DNA of 40,110 nt from Prochlorococcus sp. AG-418-O03. Lineage in GTDB: Bacteria > Cyanobacteriota > Cyanobacteriia > PCC-6307 > Cyanobiaceae. Both the position numbers and the translations under genes were made by a program. Below the pieces are notes generated by a model that was given only the letters and a program-made list of their open reading frames with translations, was not told the DNA's origin and did not search any database. Location of the stretch: contig QCMJ01000008.1 of NCBI GenBank assembly GCA_003213855.1, positions 1 through 40,110 of the forward strand. Reading direction: 5' to 3'. Positions 36,826 through 40,110 of the stretch are shown in pieces; positions within the stretch are counted from its first letter, which is position 1; every line of letters begins with the position of its first letter.

Positions 36826-39800
36826 TTAATATCTAAAAAATAATTGAACTTGACTTTTCCAATCCCCATTGGAATCAAAAGAACCTAATAATTCTATGTT
36901 TGGATTTGCCTGAAAAGTCAAAATTCCTAAAGGTGAAATATCATCTCTACCTGGAACAGTTTGAAAAGCAAAATTTATCGCATCAGTAATATCAAGACCT
37001 ATTTCTGCTACCCAAGCTTGAGAAGAAAATCCCTCATTAGAAGATGATTGACCATCATTTTCTATATCTAAATTATCATTGGAAAAAATATTATTAAATG
37101 AATCATTATTTTCTATTAACGCTGGATATAGAGATAACTGAAATCTTTCACTAAATGCATCAGCATTATTAAGTTGAGAAATAAACGCTCTATTTATTAA
37201 ATTTGCGGAGTTACCTCCAATCAAACCAATTATTTGTGATCTATTATAACTTGGCGTGCTCCTTAATTGAATTCTTCTATTTTCATCAGCAAAAGATAAT
37301 TGATCCAAAAATCCTTCATAAGATGCTTCAATTTTGATTAACCTAGAATTGCCAATACCAAATGAGCCCAAACCAGTAGAAGTCTCATTAACATCAAGAT
37401 CACCTGAGATGTTTGAATCTTGATTATTTTCACTAATAGGTATTATGGAATCAGGAACTTTACTAATTAGAGAAAAATTAATAAATGGAACAACGCCACT
37501 TCTTGATGCAAATAAAATATAATTATCTTTATTTTTATCAAGTTTAAATGGAGTAGTATATAGATTAGCTCTACCTTTTTTAAGATAAATTAGACCTCTA
37601 GCATTTAAATCTTTTCCTACCTCGCCATTTATAGTAAGGTCTAATTTGGTATCTAAATAAGCTTGAACTATCTCTGAATATTGAAGTTTAAAATCAGGCC
37701 CAAGTTTTAATTTAAGATTTTTAAAACTTAAATTTTCCAAATAATTTGGTAAATTTTCACCTAAAAGAACAGAATTCAAAATTGTTTCATTTGAAATTAT
37801 TTCAATATTCTTTTCATTATTCCAATAGAGTTCTGGCCAATCTTTTTCATCCTCTTTTCGAATAAGATTTTTTCCTTTATTATTATTTTGATTGGTGCTA
37901 TTTAAATTAATAAATCCATTATTAAAAGATAGATAGCCACCCACAACAGTACTTTCAAAAGATCCTCTTAAATCTATATCTGAATCTATTAAAAAATTAA
38001 AATTATCTTTCTCTAAATTAAATCTATTCGTTATCAAATTAATTCCTGCCTTCTCGGAATCATTCTTATTATAAAAAGGCAAAGAACCTTTTATAAAGAT
38101 TTCTCCTGAATTTTCAGACTTAGCTTGAAGATTATTGATCACTAAAGAATCAAAGTCAAAAATTATTGTGCTATTAATATCTTTAAGAATATTATTAAAA
38201 AAAACAATTTCAGAATCTTTAATTACAAAAAATCCATTTAATAGAGGTTTATTTAAGGTTCCTTTTAGAATCAATCTAAGATTTACATCCCCCTCTTTAA
38301 AGGTAAAGTATTCAGCAGCAAAAATATCTATTAATTCAATAAATTTTCCGTTCCCAATCAATCTTAGATCTAAGTTATCAGATTTATTTATAGGTATTGA
38401 GCCTTTAATATTAATTGGGATTTCAGAATCATTTATTAGAAGGGAAAAATCAATATCAAAAATAGAATTATTCAATTCAACTAGTCCTTTATCAAATATT
38501 ATTATGTTATTTTTAATTGATGAATCATTGGAAAAAATATTGCTAGAGAAAGATTTTGTATCAAGATCATAAAATAGATTCATATCCAACCCTCCAAGAA
38601 AATCTCTTGGTTTGTTTAAAAAAATATTTACAGCACTTAGTGGTAATTTTTTAATTCTTAAAGCACCTCTCCCTGTTAAGAATCCTCCTTCCAAATCAAT
38701 AGAAAATTCCTCTTTATTATTCTTATATTCATCTTTAGATACATCAAGATAGCCATTTAATTTCGCATCCAATTTGTAATTGACTGATTTATCGCCCTGA
38801 ATAGTAATTCTTCCACTGTATCTACTTCTAAATTTATTTAAATATTTTTGCAAATTAAATTTGTCCTCTAGCAAATTTCTATTTTCAATAAAGTTATTTA
38901 TAAAATCGACTCTCTCTTTAAATGATTTATTATCATTATTTATTTCCAAATCATCCAAAATATTCGATTTACTTACAGGAATCACTTTTTTATTATCAAA
39001 GTTAAAAATATCAACAGCGGTAAGGATAGTCCAACTAGTGCTTATATCCTTGAATTCTGAATTAATTAAATTATTTTTAGTTGAATCATATTCCACTTCA
39101 ATTATTCCTCCATCAATTGGATACAATGACGAATTTATATAAAAAGAATTATCTTTGACGCTGAAATCAAATAATGAATTAGCTAGATTAATATTCCCAT
39201 ATTTCCCTAAACTCCAAGCAATTCGCCCATCAAGGTATGACTGATCTAACGAAATTGATCCCTCTCCATTGATAATTCCATCAATCCTATCGAATTTACT
39301 TTTGTCTATAGATAATTCAAGTTCATCAAGAGGAAAATTATCCGCTCGCCAATTATAACCATCATCCTTTTTGACTATGCCTATAGAACCTTTATTTGAG
39401 TTAAAAACTCTTATAAAATTTGCATTATCTATTTTAAGATCAGAATCAAACTTTATTGAAAGAAATGAAGGGATTGGAGAAAATCTATTTTTCATATTTA
39501 GCAGAAATGCATTATTTTCATTTTTAATATCTCCCTCCCATACTTCTCTAATTCGGATTCCTTTAAAGTGTGGGTAATCAAGATTAAAGTTAATCGAAAT
39601 CTCAGGATCAGTAATTTTGCCTTTTAATTCTCCTTTAGCAGTAATGAAACCTCTTATATCATTTTTTCGGAAAATATTTAAATTAGATAATTGAGTTCTA
39701 TTTATTTTAAAACTAGTATCTATATCACCAAAATTAATACCTCTTTTATCAAACCAAAAAGGAATATTACCCGATAATTCGATATCTGGATTAAGGCTAT

Positions 39801-40110
39801 TAATGTATCCAATACTTCCTTTTAGATCAATATTATTGGAACTTCTATTAAATGGCATATTTAGATTAAAATTCGAAGTCAAAGTTCCGTAATTTAATTT
39901 TTCTGAATTACCAATTAAATTATTATCTTTACAAAAAAAACTAGTAGAATCTAAATCTATATTCTCTGCGAAAGCTTCCGATTTTATTTTTAAATTAGTA
40001 AAAGAAAATCTTCCTTTGCAAAATGTTTCATTAGGTAATTTATTAAATTTAAAGTTAGATTTAAAATTTCCTTTTTTAAAACTAATTTTTCTATTCCCAA
40101 TAATATATTC
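36826..40110 (-). CDS. TamB-like (DUF490) envelope protein, 5' end beyond window
   Basis: C-terminal 1094 codons of a very large protein; the start lies outside the window, so the TTG at 39882 is an internal codon, not the true start. The sequence is beta-rich with endless short strand repeats of Asn/Asp-Ile/Leu-Phe pattern, as in TamB/AsmA-type lipid-transfer bridges that span the periplasm. The last about 330 residues fit the TamB/DUF490 C-terminal domain: LDLTINGEVGKDLNARGLIYL, VPFINFSLISKVPDS, RSQIIGLIGG, and a C-terminus ending in aromatic-plus-Tyr (QVQLFFRY), as for partners of the Omp85 barrel. It is probably anchored in the inner membrane by an N-terminal helix not seen here. It likely transports phospholipid or assists outer-membrane assembly; this is inferred from the family. 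Confidence 0.85.
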   Translation of the reverse strand, partial: EYIIGNRKISFKKGNFKSNFKFNKLPNETFCKGRFSFTNLKIKSEAFAENIDLDSTSFFCKDNNLIGNSEKLNYGTLTSNFNLNMPFNRSSNNIDLKGSIGYINSLNPDIELSGNIPFWFDKRGINFGDIDTSFKINRTQLSNLNIFRKNDIRGFITAKGELKGKITDPEISINFNLDYPHFKGIRIREVWEGDIKNENNAFLLNMKNRFSPIPSFLSIKFDSDLKIDNANFIRVFNSNKGSIGIVKKDDGYNWRADNFPLDELELSIDKSKFDRIDGIINGEGSISLDQSYLDGRIAWSLGKYGNINLANSLFDFSVKDNSFYINSSLYPIDGGIIEVEYDSTKNNLINSEFKDISTSWTILTAVDIFNFDNKKVIPVSKSNILDDLEINNDNKSFKERVDFINNFIENRNLLEDKFNLQKYLNKFRSRYSGRITIQGDKSVNYKLDAKLNGYLDVSKDEYKNNKEEFSIDLEGGFLTGRGALRIKKLPLSAVNIFLNKPRDFLGGLDMNLFYDLDTKSFSSNIFSNDSSIKNNIIIFDKGLVELNNSIFDIDFSLLINDSEIPINIKGSIPINKSDNLDLRLIGNGKFIELIDIFAAEYFTFKEGDVNLRLILKGTLNKPLLNGFFVIKDSEIVFFNNILKDINSTIIFDFDSLVINNLQAKSENSGEIFIKGSLPFYNKNDSEKAGINLITNRFNLEKDNFNFLIDSDIDLRGSFESTVVGGYLSFNNGFINLNSTNQNNNKGKNLIRKEDEKDWPELYWNNEKNIEIISNETILNSVLLGENLPNYLENLSFKNLKLKLGPDFKLQYSEIVQAYLDTKLDLTINGEVGKDLNARGLIYLKKGRANLYTTPFKLDKNKDNYILFASRSGVVPFINFSLISKVPDSIIPISENNQDSNISGDLDVNETSTGLGSFGIGNSRLIKIEASYEGFLDQLSFADENRRIQLRSTPSYNRSQIIGLIGGNSANLINRAFISQLNNADAFSERFQLSLYPALIENNDSFNNIFSNDNLDIENDGQSSSNEGFSSQAWVAEIGLDITDAINFAFQTVPGRDDISPLGILTFQANPNIELLGSFDSNGDWKSQVQLFFRY

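Noticed and set aside
39371..39577. Plus-strand open frames opposite the TamB-like gene (also 38135-38572 and 38861-39142)
   Set aside because: They are antisense shadows of the A+T-rich repetitive beta-strand codons of the TamB-like gene, with no recognisable family or ribosome-binding sites.
1..40110. Mobile elements, phage genes, CRISPR arrays, toxin-antitoxin or defence islands
   Set aside because: No transposase, integrase, tRNA attachment site, direct-repeat array or foreign-looking composition was seen; all gaps are short and nearly all genes belong to core cyanobacterial families.

Overview
The window looks like a piece of a streamlined picocyanobacterial chromosome, most likely a high-light-adapted Prochlorococcus. 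This is an inference from the strong A+T bias, very short intergenic gaps (none over about 165 bases), and a gene set typical of oxygenic cyanobacteria: phylloquinone genes menB/menD, a long-chain prenyl diphosphate synthase for plastoquinone, ndhD, glgA, and the cyanobacterial families DUF1350, DUF760 and DUF4336. No rRNA, tRNA, insertion sequence, phage gene, CRISPR array or long repeat was seen. Almost everything is core genome.

Layout. 1-1181: 3'-truncated hisS (minus). 1280-1702: a small plus-strand gene for a protein with Gly-pentad/decad repeats, a His cluster and a Cys/His tail. 1733-2512: DEDDh exonuclease (minus). 2618-3340: DUF1350 alpha/beta hydrolase (plus). 3337-9875: a minus-strand run comB > nitrilase > AMIN-amidase > murI > sds > acs, mixing sulfolactate phosphatase, cell wall, prenyl chain and acetate activation. 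10011-13614: aroA, an mnmD-like methyltransferase and glmU (plus). 13616-19146: menD > menB > glgA > murF (minus). 19197-20162: lepB and a DUF760 gene (plus). 20169-25245: DUF697 gene > mntC > mntA > mntB > DUF4336 gene (minus), a manganese-type ABC importer between two uncharacterised genes. 25411-34484: a ribbon-helix-helix-like gene > trpS > thrS > glk > thrB, then ndhD and a family M3 peptidase (plus). 34477-36759: proA > folB > alpha/beta hydrolase (minus). 36826-40110: a 5'-truncated TamB-like giant (minus).

How the genes work together. Peptidoglycan is served by glmU, murI, murF and the amidase; photosynthetic quinones by sds, menD and menB; carbon storage and use by glgA, glk and acs; amino acids by aroA, proA and thrB; translation by hisS, trpS, thrS and mnmD; secretion and outer-membrane work by lepB and TamB. 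Compactness is extreme: four convergent gene pairs abut or overlap at their 3' ends, and many same-strand neighbours overlap by 1-14 bases.

Points most worth a second look: the repeat protein at 1280-1702; comB, which appears to use an ATT start codon behind a clear -10 box and Shine-Dalgarno sequence; the mntC product, which has the Mn-type His-His-Glu-Asp ligand set plus a Cys pair at the spacing of the Synechocystis MntC disulfide; and the ribbon-helix-helix-like gene at 25411, which heads an aminoacyl-tRNA synthetase operon and has a perfect palindrome just upstream.
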